From assembly GCA_944391075.1 (NCBI GenBank), contig CALXSG010000010.1, positions 1 to 46,348 on the forward strand: 46,348 nucleotides of DNA. Reading direction: 5' to 3'. The position numbers and the translations under genes were made by a program. Below the pieces are notes generated by a model. That model searched no databases. It was not told where the DNA came from and was given only the letters and a program-made list of their open reading frames with translations. Positions 33,480-41,843 of this stretch are shown here, piece by piece. This stretch comes from an uncultured Rickettsiales bacterium (GTDB lineage Bacteria > Pseudomonadota > Alphaproteobacteria > Rickettsiales > UBA1997). Positions within the stretch are counted from its first letter, which is position 1; each line of letters begins with the position of its first letter.

Positions 33480-33700
33480 CGGTTTAGCTTTAGCGATGAA
33501 ACATTATGACATAGTTGCATCTTATTTGTTTTAGTTTATTTAATTAATAGTAAAGGGTAGAGTAGGAAAAATTTAAATAATAAAGAATTTTTTAAAGCAA
33601 ACTTTACTACAAATTTAATATTTAATAGAAGGCTTTATTATTTTGCCAAAATATCGATAATAAATAGTGTTTAATTTATAGGATTTTAATTATATAAAAA
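33480..33700. other. Gene-free AT-rich stretch
   Basis: Between the REP-like palindrome and the rplI terminator, about 220 bp hold no open frame longer than a dozen or so codons with a credible start, and no RNA structure that I recognise. It separates the convergent efflux and ribosomal-protein operons. Confidence 0.5.
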
Positions 33701-33730
33701 AATATGAACTATAAATTTATAGTTCATATT
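33701..33730 (-). terminator. Terminator of rpsF-rpsR-rplI
   Basis: A perfect 30-nt palindrome (AATATGAACTATAAA and its complement) lies 22 bp past the rplI stop. On the minus strand it is followed by TTTTTTTA (to about 33694). Confidence 0.75.
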
Positions 33731-33752
33731 AAATTATTATATAATAAAAAAA

Positions 33753-34391
33753 CTATTCAGCTTTGTTTTCTTCTTTTTCTTCAGCTTTTTCTTCGTCTTT
33801 TGCTTTTTTAGCTTTCTTAGCTTTTTTTGTTTCTTCTTCTTTTGTTTCGGCATTTAAAGATTCCAATAAAGTATCTTGTGATTTATTGTCATCTTTCTTT
33901 ATTTCTAATTCACCTTTTTTAATTTTGTTAGCTTCTTCTTTAGATCTTGCAACTATAACAATTTTATCAAAAGAAACTTCTGGATGTAAAGATAAAACGA
34001 TTTCGTATTTACCAATATTTTTAATAGCTTCTTTTAATGAAACATTAGATTTTTTAACTGCATTATCTAATTTTAATAAAGAATTAATAACATTAGCTAA
34101 TTTCATACCTGTGATTGAACCATATAATTTTCCATCATCACCAGCATTTTCAATAAGAATTAATTCTTTTGTTAATATCTTATCTTTTAATTCTTCTGCT
34201 TTTGCTTTGTTTTCTTGATTTTCTTTTTCTATTTCAGCTTTTTTAATTTTGAAAGCTTCATAATTTTTATCTGTATAAAACAAAGCTAAACCATTAGGAA
34301 TAAGCATATTTTTAGCATAACCATCCTTAACTTCAACTATATCACCTATATTTCCTAATTTTTTAATTTTACTTTTTAAAATAACTTTCAT
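33753..34391 (-). CDS. rplI: 50S ribosomal protein L9 with Lys/Glu-rich C-terminal extension
   Basis: 212 aa against about 150 for most L9 proteins. The N-terminal domain MKVILKSKIKKLGNIGDIVE-VKDGYAKNMLIPNGLAL is canonical, followed by the long connecting helix (about residues 42-76, rich in K and E) and the C-terminal domain (DDGKLYGSITGMKLANVI, KEAIKNIGKYEIVLSLHPEV). The last 55 residues are a Lys/Glu/Ala tail (KKAKKAKKAKDEEKAEEKEE), the mirror of the N-terminal extension on S9. L9 binds 23S rRNA at the L1 stalk base and limits frameshifting. Third gene of the operon, 9 bp after rpsR. Confidence 0.95.
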   Translation of the reverse strand: MKVILKSKIKKLGNIGDIVEVKDGYAKNMLIPNGLALFYTDKNYEAFKIKKAEIEKENQENKAKAEELKDKILTKELILIENAGDDGKLYGSITGMKLANVINSLLKLDNAVKKSNVSLKEAIKNIGKYEIVLSLHPEVSFDKIVIVARSKEEANKIKKGELEIKKDDNKSQDTLLESLNAETKEEETKKAKKAKKAKDEEKAEEKEENKAE

Positions 34392-34400
34392 AACTTACTC

Positions 34401-34703
34401 CTATTCTTCGTCAACTTTTGCAATAAATGATAACAAAGCTAAGTTTCTAGCTCTCTTAATAGCTTTTGATAATTTCCTTTGTTTTTTCAAAGGAACACCT
34501 GTAATTCTACTTGCTACAATCTTTCCTCTTTCAGAAATATATTTATTTAATAATTCTAAATTTTTATAATCTATATCACTGTCAGGAATACTTGATAATG
34601 GGTCAACTCTATTCTTTTTAATTGAAATCCCTTGATTAACCAATGAAATTTTTAAAAATTCATCTTTTTCTTGGTTTTGAACATCATTTTTAACTTCTGT
34701 CAT
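34401..34703 (-). CDS. rpsR: 30S ribosomal protein S18
   Basis: 100 aa. The S18 core is at the C-terminal side: [51 protein letters not shown], including the rRNA-binding RITGxxxKxQRxLxxAIKRAR signature. The first 30 residues are a poorly conserved extension ([20 protein letters not shown]). S18 binds as a heterodimer with S6, encoded 12 bp upstream. Good Shine-Dalgarno (AAGGAG) before the ATG. Confidence 0.96.
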   Translation of the reverse strand: MTEVKNDVQNQEKDEFLKISLVNQGISIKKNRVDPLSSIPDSDIDYKNLELLNKYISERGKIVASRITGVPLKKQRKLSKAIKRARNLALLSFIAKVDEE

Positions 34704-34715
34704 TTTTTCTCCTTA

Positions 34716-35057
34716 TTATTTTTTGTCCTTAGCATTAACTGATACAAACAATTTAGAAGGTTCTTTTGATATTTCATCAACTTTAAAAACACCTTTTCTA
34801 ATAATGTTTTCATCAAAACCCATAACCCTTTCTAATTCAGCTAAGGCAGGGTAAGGTGCATCTATGTTCATTAAAACATAATGTCCTTTTGTATTTTTAT
34901 TAATTTTATAAGCAAGAGTTCTTAAACCCCAATATTCCTTAGAAACTAATTTTCCTTTTCCGTCTTCTAAGATTTTTTTAAATTTTTCTGTAAGATTATC
35001 AACCTCTGTTGGCGATAAATCTTGTCTAGTGACATATACCAATTCATAAAAAGACAT
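34716..35057 (-). CDS. rpsF: 30S ribosomal protein S6
   Basis: 113 aa. Begins MSFYELVYVTRQDLSPTEVD, then KKILEDGKGKLVSKEYWGLR-TLAYKINKNTKGHYVLMNID and AELERVMGFDENIIRKGVFK, all family features. First gene of rpsF-rpsR-rplI. The upstream leader contains a TAGGAG ribosome binding site. In other bacteria an S6:S18 complex regulates this operon through a leader hairpin; I cannot identify that structure with confidence here. Confidence 0.96.
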   Translation of the reverse strand: MSFYELVYVTRQDLSPTEVDNLTEKFKKILEDGKGKLVSKEYWGLRTLAYKINKNTKGHYVLMNIDAPYPALAELERVMGFDENIIRKGVFKVDEISKEPSKLFVSVNAKDKK

Positions 35058-35134
35058 GGTCTACTCCTAATATTTAATTAATAATAGAATGAACCAATAA
35101 ATAAATTATTGATTGCCCTTCGTTAACGATATAA

Positions 35135-35162
35135 AATATAAACATTAGTTTTTAAAATTCAA
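35135..35162 (-). promoter_or_regulatory. Candidate promoter of rpsF-rpsR-rplI
   Basis: Minus strand TTGAAT (35157-35162), 16-nt spacer, TATATT (35135-35140). This gives a leader of about 70 nt before rpsF. Confidence 0.4.
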
Positions 35163-35169
35163 TAAAAAA

Positions 35170-35198
35170 TTGATACTTTCTATAATTATTTTTAAAAT
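35170..35198 (+). promoter_or_regulatory. Candidate promoter of dcd
   Basis: TTGATA (35170-35175), 17-nt spacer, TAAAAT (35193-35198). It lies 68 bp before the dcd ATG and back to back with the rpsF promoter. Confidence 0.4.
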
Positions 35199-35265
35199 TT
35201 ATATTGAATTTTAAAAGATTACATTATAAGTTTTTAAAGAAATATTAATTAACAATTTTTAAATA

Positions 35266-35838
35266 ATGTCAATATTATCAGATAAAGAAATAATAGAATT
35301 AGCAAAGAATCAAGGGATGATTTCTCCTTTTGAAGAAAAACAGGTTAAGATTAATGAAAATGGTGAAAAAATAGTATCTTATGGCACTTCATCTTATGGT
35401 TACGATGCCAGAGTTTCAAATGAATTTAAAATTTTTACAAATATTAATTCATCAGGTGTTGTAGATCCAAAAGATTTTAAAGAAAGCAATGTTTATTCTT
35501 TTAAAGGTGATTATTGTATTATTCCACCAAATAGCTTTGCGTTAGCAACAACAGTTGAATATTTTAAGATTCCAAGAGATGTTTTAACTGTTTGTCTTGG
35601 AAAATCTACATATGCTAGATGTGGTATTATTGTAAATGTTACACCATTAGAACCTGAATGGGAAGGAAATGTTACATTAGAATTTTCAAACACAACTCCG
35701 CTTCCTGCTAAAATTTATGCAGGTGAGGGTGCTTGCCAATTTTTATTCTTTAAAGCTGATGTATGTTGTCAAACATCTTATAAAGACAAGAGTGGAAAAT
35801 ACATGGGACAAAAAGGTGTTACATTGCCAAAAGTTTAA
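35266..35838 (+). CDS. dcd: dCTP deaminase
   Basis: 190 aa, normal length. Key stretches: [40 protein letters not shown], the active-site block [40 protein letters not shown] with the catalytic Glu in TLEFSN, and the nucleotide-gripping C-terminus [19 protein letters not shown]. The enzyme is a cytosolic homotrimer converting dCTP to dUTP, the main source of dTMP precursor in many Gram-negative bacteria. It is a single gene divergent from rpsF. Confidence 0.97.
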   Translation: MSILSDKEIIELAKNQGMISPFEEKQVKINENGEKIVSYGTSSYGYDARVSNEFKIFTNINSSGVVDPKDFKESNVYSFKGDYCIIPPNSFALATTVEYFKIPRDVLTVCLGKSTYARCGIIVNVTPLEPEWEGNVTLEFSNTTPLPAKIYAGEGACQFLFFKADVCCQTSYKDKSGKYMGQKGVTLPKV

Positions 35839-35864
35839 TGAATACTTTTATTATTATATAAAAT

Positions 35865-35890
35865 AACGACTATTAATTTAGTCGTTTTTT
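35865..35890. terminator. Terminator of dcd
   Basis: Stem AACGACTA / TAGTCGTT (35865-35872, 35879-35886), 6-nt loop, T-run to 35890. It sits between convergent dcd and the orphan gene at 35899 and might serve both strands. Confidence 0.75.
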
Positions 35891-35898
35891 AATATATT

Positions 35899-36540
35899 TT
35901 ACATTTGTCTATTATTTGTTTTATTTGATGAACTACATTTTTTTGCAATTTTATCTTTAAAACTTTTTATTTTATTTCTATTTGATTTTGAGGCAACAAT
36001 AGCTGCAGTTGTACCAACGGCAACTGTTGCAACTAATACGGAAACTAATATTGCGGTTGTATTTAGGTTGCTTTTATTAAGTGCATCTGTTCCTATTTCA
36101 TCTTCAACTTTGTCTAAGCCTGAATCTAAACTTGGTAAATTATGATCTTTGAGACTGTCGTTTAATCTATCAATAAAATCTTTATAAGATTTAACGCCGT
36201 CTAGTTCTGTATCATTAATAACTTCTTTTGTAGTTGAAATAATGGTTGAATTAGGCAAGTCCTTGAACAAATTGTCAACTTCATCTGTTAGATGTTCTTT
36301 TAAACCAATCCAATCTTCCTTATCAATATAATCCTTTATTAAAGAATCTTTATTATCCAATAAATCTTCTAATACCTTATTAGCTTCAGGATTTTTACTA
36401 TAAGAGCCATCTGGATTTAATATAAAATTTTCATCAAGATCAATCTGATTAGTCACCCCAGCAGACAATATTTTATTGTTTAATTTATTGTAAATAGCAA
36501 CAAGATTACCGGATTCATCCTTAATATATTGTAATTCCAT
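35899..36540 (-). CDS. Orphan protein with C-terminal membrane anchor
   Basis: 213 aa, not recognised. There is no signal peptide: it starts MELQYIKDESGNLVAIYNKL, a hydrophilic beta-like region. An acidic helical region follows (about residues 50-150), with lengths such as KVLEDLLDNKDSLIKDYIDK and LKEHLTDEVDNLFKDLPNST. A TM helix is at about 163-187 (TTAILVSVLVATVAVGTTAA), followed by a basic tail (SKSNRNKIKSFKDKIAKKC). This is close to a tail-anchored or C-terminally anchored protein whose bulk would face the cytoplasm, or a secreted factor if exported. It follows another orphan gene by 57 bp and probably shares its transcript. Confidence 0.5.
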   Translation of the reverse strand: MELQYIKDESGNLVAIYNKLNNKILSAGVTNQIDLDENFILNPDGSYSKNPEANKVLEDLLDNKDSLIKDYIDKEDWIGLKEHLTDEVDNLFKDLPNSTIISTTKEVINDTELDGVKSYKDFIDRLNDSLKDHNLPSLDSGLDKVEDEIGTDALNKSNLNTTAILVSVLVATVAVGTTAAIVASKSNRNKIKSFKDKIAKKCSSSNKTNNRQM

Positions 36541-36597
36541 TCCACTATTTTTTATATCAATATCACTAAGAGTATATACTTGATTATTAAGAATTAT

Positions 36598-36939
36598 TTA
36601 TGTTTTATCGTCATTAAAAGCAACAGAAGTAATTTCTGAGGTATTAAGACAATTGTCTGATAATCCAGCACATATTCCACATGGTACATATCTAAAAGAT
36701 TCACCTCCACAAGGTGTAAAATCTATTATACCATTTCTCAAATCCATGGTACCAATTGTATTATCATCATTATCTAAAAAAGTATAAACAGAATTAGAAT
36801 AAATCGTCTTAATTTTAAATATAATGTTATTATTTTGATCAATAAACTGAAGAAATTCACCAGTACTCTCTCCCATATAAACTGTACGTGTTAAGTTAAA
36901 CCTTTCAAGAGTTAGATTACTATATTCAAAATTGCTCAT
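36598..36939 (-). CDS. Small orphan soluble protein
   Basis: 113 aa, not recognised. Predicted mostly beta: NFEYSNLTLERFNLTRTVYM, QFIDQNNNIIFKIKTIYSNS, VYTFLDNDDNTIGTMDLRNG. Three of its four Cys lie in a compact block near residues 77-96 (TPCGGESFRYVPCGICAGLS-DNC), which could be a metal site or disulfides. No signal peptide or TM helix. It has a near-perfect promoter directly upstream and precedes the membrane-anchored orphan at 35899-36540, so the pair may be a functional unit. Confidence 0.5.
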   Translation of the reverse strand: MSNFEYSNLTLERFNLTRTVYMGESTGEFLQFIDQNNNIIFKIKTIYSNSVYTFLDNDDNTIGTMDLRNGIIDFTPCGGESFRYVPCGICAGLSDNCLNTSEITSVAFNDDKT

Positions 36940-36967
36940 AACATTAATTCTTTTTCATATATATTGT

Positions 36968-36995
36968 ATTATATAATTTTTTTACATAATGTCAA
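36968..36995 (-). promoter_or_regulatory. Consensus sigma70 promoter of the orphan gene pair
   Basis: TTGACA (36990-36995), 16-nt spacer, TATAAT (36968-36973): both hexamers match the consensus exactly. The start would be near 36961, about 22 nt before the ATG at 36939. It is the best promoter match in the window. Confidence 0.7.
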
Positions 36996-37159
36996 TAATT
37001 TTTAGATAAATTTGGTTGAATAATTTTATAATTATTAACTAATAATTATAAAATTGATTGTAAATATTAATTTATTTATGTTCGCAAGTTGAAAAAATTA
37101 AATATAATCCAAATTTTATATTGAAATATAATATTTTACTGCTTATATATAAACTTAAT

Positions 37160-37178
37160 CCACCATTTGTATTGGTGG
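37160..37178 (-). terminator. Hairpin after tyrS
   Basis: CCACCA / TGGTGG stem with a 7-nt loop, 7 bp past the tyrS stop. It is followed on the minus strand by only a weak T-rich stretch. It resembles the CCACCAGCT hairpin at 17966-17984. Confidence 0.5.
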
Positions 37179-37185
37179 GTTAAAT

Positions 37186-38436
37186 TTATTGTATTTGAAC
37201 TAAGAAGTGTTTTTTCTTGCCGAGTGATAGTTTGAATTCTTTTAAAGAAGATATGTCTAAATTTTCATCTTCAACTTTTTCGTCATTAATTTTAACTCCG
37301 CCACCTCTAATCAACTTTTTAGCCTCACCAAAAGATGTAGTTAAATCTAAATTTTTAATTAATTGATATATTAGTTTTTCATCACTATTATATGATAATT
37401 TAGGTAAAGAATCTAATGAATTATTTTCAAATATGCTTTGTGCTTGTTCCATAGCTTGTTTAGCATTTTCTTCACCATGGCATATTTTTGTAGCTTCGAA
37501 AGCTAATATTTTTTTAGCTTCATTTATGTCTTTTTCTGTCATTATTTTAGAAATTTCTTCAATACTTAAATCAGTATATGTTTTTAATAATTTTTCTACA
37601 TCAGCATCATTAATATTTCTAAAATATTGAAAATAATTGTACGGACTTAATAAATCTTCATTAACCCATACAGCATTTCCTTCTGATTTTCCTAATTTTT
37701 TGCCATTGCTATCAAGTAATAATGGGGTTGAAAAACCTAAAACTTCTGTTCTTTCTCCTTGTTCAATCGCATTATTTATAAATTGTAATTTTCTAGTAAG
37801 TTCAACACCAGCACAAACATTTCCCCATTGATCGGCACCACATAATTGTAATGTACAATTGTATGTCTTGTGTAAATGATAAAAATCATAAGCTTGAAGA
37901 ATCATGTAATTAAATTCTAAAAAACTCATATGTTCTTCTTTTGATAATCTTTGTTTAACAGATTCAAAAGTAAGCATTCTATTGACTGAAATATGAGGAG
38001 CAATTTCTCTTAATAATTGCAAATAATTAACATCATGCCACCAATCGTTATTATCAACTAAAATAGCATCAGTAGGGCCATCACCAAATTTTATAAATTT
38101 TTCAATGGAGTGTTTAATTCCGGATTTATTGTTTTGTAAAGTTTCTAAACTCATCATAGGTCTAGTTTTGTCTTTACCACTAGGATCTCCAATCTGTCCT
38201 GTTGCTCCACCTAATAAAATTATAGGTTTATTACCACATTTTTGAAATAATCTAATCATCATTAAAGAAAATAAATGACCAACATGTAAAGATGCACCTG
38301 TTGGATCTGTTCCCCAGTATGCAACAATAGGTTTACCACTTATTAGTTGTTTATCAAGTTCTTCTATATTTGTACATTGATTTAAAAAGCCTCTTACTTC
38401 ACATTCTTGTAAAAATTTTGATTTAAAATTATTCAT
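37186..38436 (-). CDS. tyrS: Tyrosyl-tRNA synthetase
   Basis: 416 aa. Class I motifs: the HIGH variant HVGH in DPTGASLHVGHLFSLMMIRL (about residue 52) and KMSKS variant KLGKS in LLDSNGKKLGKSEGNAVWVN (about 238). The tyrosine pocket residues are in LLGGATGQIGDPSGKDKTR and QLCGADQWGNVCAGVEL. The C-terminal S4-like RNA-binding domain (EAKKLIRGGGVKINDEKVED) is present. The enzyme charges tRNA-Tyr in the cytosol. Single gene with a following hairpin. Confidence 0.96.
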   Translation of the reverse strand: MNNFKSKFLQECEVRGFLNQCTNIEELDKQLISGKPIVAYWGTDPTGASLHVGHLFSLMMIRLFQKCGNKPIILLGGATGQIGDPSGKDKTRPMMSLETLQNNKSGIKHSIEKFIKFGDGPTDAILVDNNDWWHDVNYLQLLREIAPHISVNRMLTFESVKQRLSKEEHMSFLEFNYMILQAYDFYHLHKTYNCTLQLCGADQWGNVCAGVELTRKLQFINNAIEQGERTEVLGFSTPLLLDSNGKKLGKSEGNAVWVNEDLLSPYNYFQYFRNINDADVEKLLKTYTDLSIEEISKIMTEKDINEAKKILAFEATKICHGEENAKQAMEQAQSIFENNSLDSLPKLSYNSDEKLIYQLIKNLDLTTSFGEAKKLIRGGGVKINDEKVEDENLDISSLKEFKLSLGKKKHFLVQIQ

Positions 38437-38498
38437 ATAATACCTCTTAATAATTAGTTAATATTTTTTGTTTATATTGATTGTTTTGTTTTCTCAGC

Positions 38499-39704
38499 CT
38501 AGGGCTGATAAGGCGAAGGTAAATCAAGTCCTAAATTATTAAGATCAGCAAAAGGATCATTATCTTTATTTTTATTTTCATTTCCAGTATTTTGTTCAAT
38601 AATAATATTATCTAATTCAGGTAATGCTGGAACTTCTGGCATTTCAAATGAATCTGGTAATTCTGGTGTTTGAACATTAACAGAATTAGAATTATTTGAA
38701 TCATTTGGTAATTGTGGAACATCTACATTTACGGGTAAATCATTATTTATAGTATTTGTTTGTGTATTTACATTGGTATTTGTAGTGTTTTGATTTAAAT
38801 CAGGTAATTCTGTATTAACTATATTTGTATTTTCTTGTGTGTTAGTATTATTAACATTTTTAGTATTATTAATATTAGCATTTGAAGTTACTGAATTAAT
38901 TGTTTCAGCATTTGGTACAACATCTTTTGTTTGTACTAATAAATCAAGTATTGATTTTTTTTGATAACTTGGATCATCCTTTAATCTATCTTCTTGAACT
39001 TTATTAATTATTTTAATTTCTTCTTTTATTTGGGTTATTGATTTATCATTTAACATATCACCTGTAATTACTTTTATCATTTCATCTGGATTATCAACCA
39101 TGCCATTATTTTCAGTATTTCCTGTTTTTATTTTATCAACATATTCCATACCATCCAATACTCTTCCAAATATTGTATATTGTCCGTCTAATTCAGGAAA
39201 GAAATCACCGGTTACGATAAAAAATTGACTGTTTGCGCTATTAGGATCTGAGGCTCTAGCCATAGATAAAGTACCTCTCACATGGTGTTCTTTGTTGAAT
39301 TCTGCATATAATTTACCAAGTCTACTTCCACCTTTTCCAGTTCCTGTAGGATCACCTGTCTGTGCCATAAAACCTTTGATTACTCTATGAAATTTAACAT
39401 TATCATAAAAACCATCTTTTGTAAGAATTTTAATTCTTTGTACGTGCATTGGTGCTATATTTGGAAACAATTCAGCTATAACAATGCCATCTTTTAACTC
39501 TATATATAAAGTATTTTCTGGTAATGGTTCGCCATTTTGAGTTTGTTTTGTTTGTACTGTACTAACATTATTTGTATTGGTCACAATATTATCATTAAAA
39601 AGGTTTTCTATATTTGAATTATTTGAGTCTACAACATTTTGTGTTGCAAATGTATTTGTTGATAATAATGTGATAAATAGAATAATATAAAGTTTTTTTA
39701 GCAT
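38499..39704 (-). CDS. Secreted cyclophilin-type peptidyl-prolyl isomerase with low-complexity C-terminus
   Basis: 401 aa. Signal peptide MLKKLYIILFITLLSTNTFA, then a 40-residue Asn-rich linker. The cyclophilin domain (about residues 65-215) has all family landmarks: ELKDGIVIAELFPNIAPMHV, FYDNVKFHRVIKGFMAQTGD (catalytic Arg in FHRVI), RGTLSMARASDPNSANSQFF-IVTG and YTIFGRVLDGMEYVDKI. After it comes a helical segment (about 215-255) and then 140 residues of Asn/Thr/Val/Pro low complexity. These include repeated PELP/VPQLP/ELPDS pieces and end PFADLNNLGLDLPSPYQP. The enzyme part should act as a periplasmic proline isomerase. The tail has no known role; it may be a binding arm. Confidence 0.88.
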   Translation of the reverse strand: MLKKLYIILFITLLSTNTFATQNVVDSNNSNIENLFNDNIVTNTNNVSTVQTKQTQNGEPLPENTLYIELKDGIVIAELFPNIAPMHVQRIKILTKDGFYDNVKFHRVIKGFMAQTGDPTGTGKGGSRLGKLYAEFNKEHHVRGTLSMARASDPNSANSQFFIVTGDFFPELDGQYTIFGRVLDGMEYVDKIKTGNTENNGMVDNPDEMIKVITGDMLNDKSITQIKEEIKIINKVQEDRLKDDPSYQKKSILDLLVQTKDVVPNAETINSVTSNANINNTKNVNNTNTQENTNIVNTELPDLNQNTTNTNVNTQTNTINNDLPVNVDVPQLPNDSNNSNSVNVQTPELPDSFEMPEVPALPELDNIIIEQNTGNENKNKDNDPFADLNNLGLDLPSPYQP

Positions 39705-39776
39705 ATATAAAGTATTATTAATGACTTTATAAGCATAAGATAGATAAATAAAAAATCAAGAAAATTTTAAAAGAAG

Positions 39777-39860
39777 GAGATAAACAACCTGAAAAAGCTT
39801 GGGTACGGATGCTTCCTTTCGGATCTGTCTGGATTATCAAACTATTCACCTGTTTATCTC
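39777..39860 (-). ncRNA. ffs: Signal recognition particle RNA (4.5S type)
   Basis: Read on the minus strand, the ends pair perfectly over 10 bp (GAGATAAACA / TGTTTATCTC). The apical part carries the SRP RNA domain IV signature: CAGACAGATCCGAAAGGAAG followed by CATCCGTA. This matches the Escherichia coli 4.5S core CAGGTCCGGAAGGAAGCAGCC, with the loop being the site bound by Ffh and read by FtsY. It is about 84 nt long, a short bacterial form. A promoter lies at the right distance upstream (39869-39897). No Ffh gene is in the window. Confidence 0.92.
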
Positions 39861-39868
39861 TAAAAGAG

Positions 39869-39897
39869 ATTTTAAAATATATTTATTAATATTGCAA
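39869..39897 (-). promoter_or_regulatory. Promoter of SRP RNA
   Basis: Minus strand TTGCAA (39892-39897), 17-nt spacer, TAAAAT (39869-39874). The predicted start falls about 8 nt later, exactly at the 5' end of the terminal helix near 39860-39861. Confidence 0.6.
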
Positions 39898-40051
39898 GAA
39901 AAATTTAATATTTTAAATAATATTAGTAAAATTCTTGTAATATTTAATAAATATAATGTTCGTAGAAATAAATAAAATCAATTATTAGAAAATAACTTGC
40001 AAAAATAAAATATTTTATTAATATTGGTTTTAGAGAAATAAATTTTTAGTT
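39898..40051. other. AT-rich intergenic region before the parvulin operon
   Basis: With the SRP RNA this forms the 347-bp gap between the cyclophilin and parvulin genes. Apart from the RNA and its promoter I see no gene. It presumably holds the promoter of the six-gene plus-strand operon, which I cannot place with confidence. Confidence 0.4.
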
Positions 40052-41059
40052 ATGAAAGAAAAGAATATTGATAATAAAAATACTTTAAAACTTATAATGG
40101 TATTTATAATTATATTATTGATTTTAGTTATTATCTATTTAGGACTTAATACAAAAAAGCAAGTTTTAGATAAAGGAGAACAAATTGCTAAAGTTGATGA
40201 TTTAGTTGTATATGAAGCTGATGTGCAAAATAGATTAAAAAATATAGCACCAGGAACAGATATTGAATTAACTTCATTACCTCCTGAAATTTTAAAAGCT
40301 TTGGTTATGGAAGTTAGTGTAAATGACAAAATAGATCAAGAAGCTAAAAAATTAGGTTATCAAAATGATCCAGAAATAAAACAAAAAGTAGCTGATTATC
40401 AAAAAGAGTTATTAAGAGAAAAATTTTTAAATGAACAAATATATTCAAAGGCTACAGAAGAAAAAGCTTTAGAAGAATATGAAAAAATGGTTGAGCATTT
40501 AAAAGGTAAAGAAGAAAGAAAAATTAAACATATTCTAGTAAATGATGAAGAAGAAATTGAAAGAGCTAGAAGAAGTGTTATGAGAAGTGGTAATTTTGAA
40601 AAGGTTGCAAAAGAAAAATCTATAGATACTGCTAGCGCTGAAAATGGTGGTGATTTAGGTTATGTTCTTCAAGAAGAATTAGTTCCAGAATTTGGTGATG
40701 TAGCTTTTATTTTAAAGGTTGGCGAAGTATCAAAACCAGTTAAAACTCAGTATGGTTGGCATATTATCAAAGTTGAAGATATTAGACCAGCTACATACTT
40801 ACCTTTTGAGGAAGTTAAAGATGGTTTAATTCAAAGATTGCAAGAACAAGCAATTCAAGAATATTTAATTTCATTAACGCAAGATTCTAATATTGAAATT
40901 TTAATTAATGAAAAATCTACAAATAATGATCAAGAAATGTCTTCTGCTGAAAATAGTGAAGATATTAAAATGGATGGAATAGAGGAAAAAGATGATGCAG
41001 AAGTAAATGATGAAGATAAGGAAGAAGTGGAAGAAGATACAGTAGAAGAAGAAAAATAA
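40052..41059 (+). CDS. Membrane-anchored parvulin-type peptidyl-prolyl isomerase (SurA/PpiD-like)
   Basis: 335 aa. A short cytoplasmic N-terminus and one TM helix (about residues 13-32, LIMVFIIILLILVIIYLGL) place the rest in the periplasm. A SurA-N-like chaperone helical part (about 50-150: VYEADVQNRLKNIAPGTDIE) precedes the rotamase domain (about 155-255): ERKIKHILVNDEEEIERARR, FEKVAKEKSIDTASAENGGD-LGYV, VAFILKVGEVSKPVKTQYGW-HIIKVED. The C-terminal 45 residues are strongly acidic (KEEVEEDTVEEEK). It should help fold exported proteins, complementing the soluble cyclophilin next door. It heads the operon, 12 bp before trmH. Confidence 0.88.
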   Translation: MKEKNIDNKNTLKLIMVFIIILLILVIIYLGLNTKKQVLDKGEQIAKVDDLVVYEADVQNRLKNIAPGTDIELTSLPPEILKALVMEVSVNDKIDQEAKKLGYQNDPEIKQKVADYQKELLREKFLNEQIYSKATEEKALEEYEKMVEHLKGKEERKIKHILVNDEEEIERARRSVMRSGNFEKVAKEKSIDTASAENGGDLGYVLQEELVPEFGDVAFILKVGEVSKPVKTQYGWHIIKVEDIRPATYLPFEEVKDGLIQRLQEQAIQEYLISLTQDSNIEILINEKSTNNDQEMSSAENSEDIKMDGIEEKDDAEVNDEDKEEVEEDTVEEEK

Positions 41060-41071
41060 AAATATATTAAA

Positions 41072-41842
41072 ATGAATAAAAAAATAACTAAAAATGGTGT
41101 GTTTTCTAATAAAATTATGGTTTATGGAAAACACCCATTTTTTGCTATATTAAAGTCAAATAAAAGAAAAATTTATAATATTTATATTTCTAATAAGAAT
41201 AAAAAAGAATTTTACGATATTATAAAAAGAGATAATATTGATATTGATAATAAAAATATAAATTTCGTTGACAATACGGAATTAGACAAACTTTTTAATA
41301 ATAAAGATAAGAATCATCAAGGTTATTTAATGTTTGTTGCCGAAAAGCAAAAAATGTCTTTTGATACATTTATAAACTCTTTACAAAATGTAAAAATATT
41401 GCCAAAATTATTAATTCTAGATCAAGTTTTGGATCCGCATAATCTTGGTGCGATAATTAGAACAGCTGTTGCATTTGGTGTAGAGAAAATTATTATAACT
41501 TCATATAACTCAGTAAAAGATACACCAATTGTTGCAAAATCTTCTGCTGGATTAAATGAGTTTGTTGATTTAATAGAAGTTGTAAATTTAAACAATGCAA
41601 TAAAAGAGTTAAAAAATGTTGGTTATTTTATTATTGGTTTAGCAGGTGAAGCTAAAATGACTATTGACAAAATAGAAGATAGTAGTAATTTAGCTCTTGT
41701 TTTAGGTAATGAAGGAAAAGGTATTAGGGAATTAGTTAAAAAGAATTGTGATGAATTAGTAAAAATACCAATGGAAGATTGTGCTGAAAGTTTAAATGTT
41801 TCTGTTGCTTCTGCTATTGCTATTTATGAATTATGGAGATGA
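41072..41842 (+). CDS. TrmH-family RNA 2'-O-ribose methyltransferase (RlmB type)
   Basis: 256 aa. The N-terminal substrate-binding domain (VYGKHPFFAILKSNKRKIYN, similar to the L30e-like part of RlmB) precedes the SPOUT knot: LLILDQVLDPHNLGAIIRTA (motif 1, with the catalytic Arg), LALVLGNEGKGIRELVKKNC (motif 2) and VKIPMEDCAESLNVSVASAI-AIYE (motif 3), all intact. Likely target is 23S rRNA G2251 or a tRNA ribose; RlmB is the better guess. It ends 1 bp before a small membrane ORF. Confidence 0.92.
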   Translation: MNKKITKNGVFSNKIMVYGKHPFFAILKSNKRKIYNIYISNKNKKEFYDIIKRDNIDIDNKNINFVDNTELDKLFNNKDKNHQGYLMFVAEKQKMSFDTFINSLQNVKILPKLLILDQVLDPHNLGAIIRTAVAFGVEKIIITSYNSVKDTPIVAKSSAGLNEFVDLIEVVNLNNAIKELKNVGYFIIGLAGEAKMTIDKIEDSSNLALVLGNEGKGIRELVKKNCDELVKIPMEDCAESLNVSVASAIAIYELWR

Positions 41843-41843
41843 T

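Noticed and set aside
33763..34218. 151-codon plus-strand frame opposite rplI
   Set aside because: Its Ser/Phe/Ala-rich protein is simply the complement of the Lys/Glu-rich L9 tail.
38490..38515. Terminator at the end of the cyclophilin gene
   Set aside because: A 6-bp palindrome (TCAGCC/GGCTGA) overlaps the stop codon, but on the coding strand it is followed by A-rich rather than T-rich sequence.
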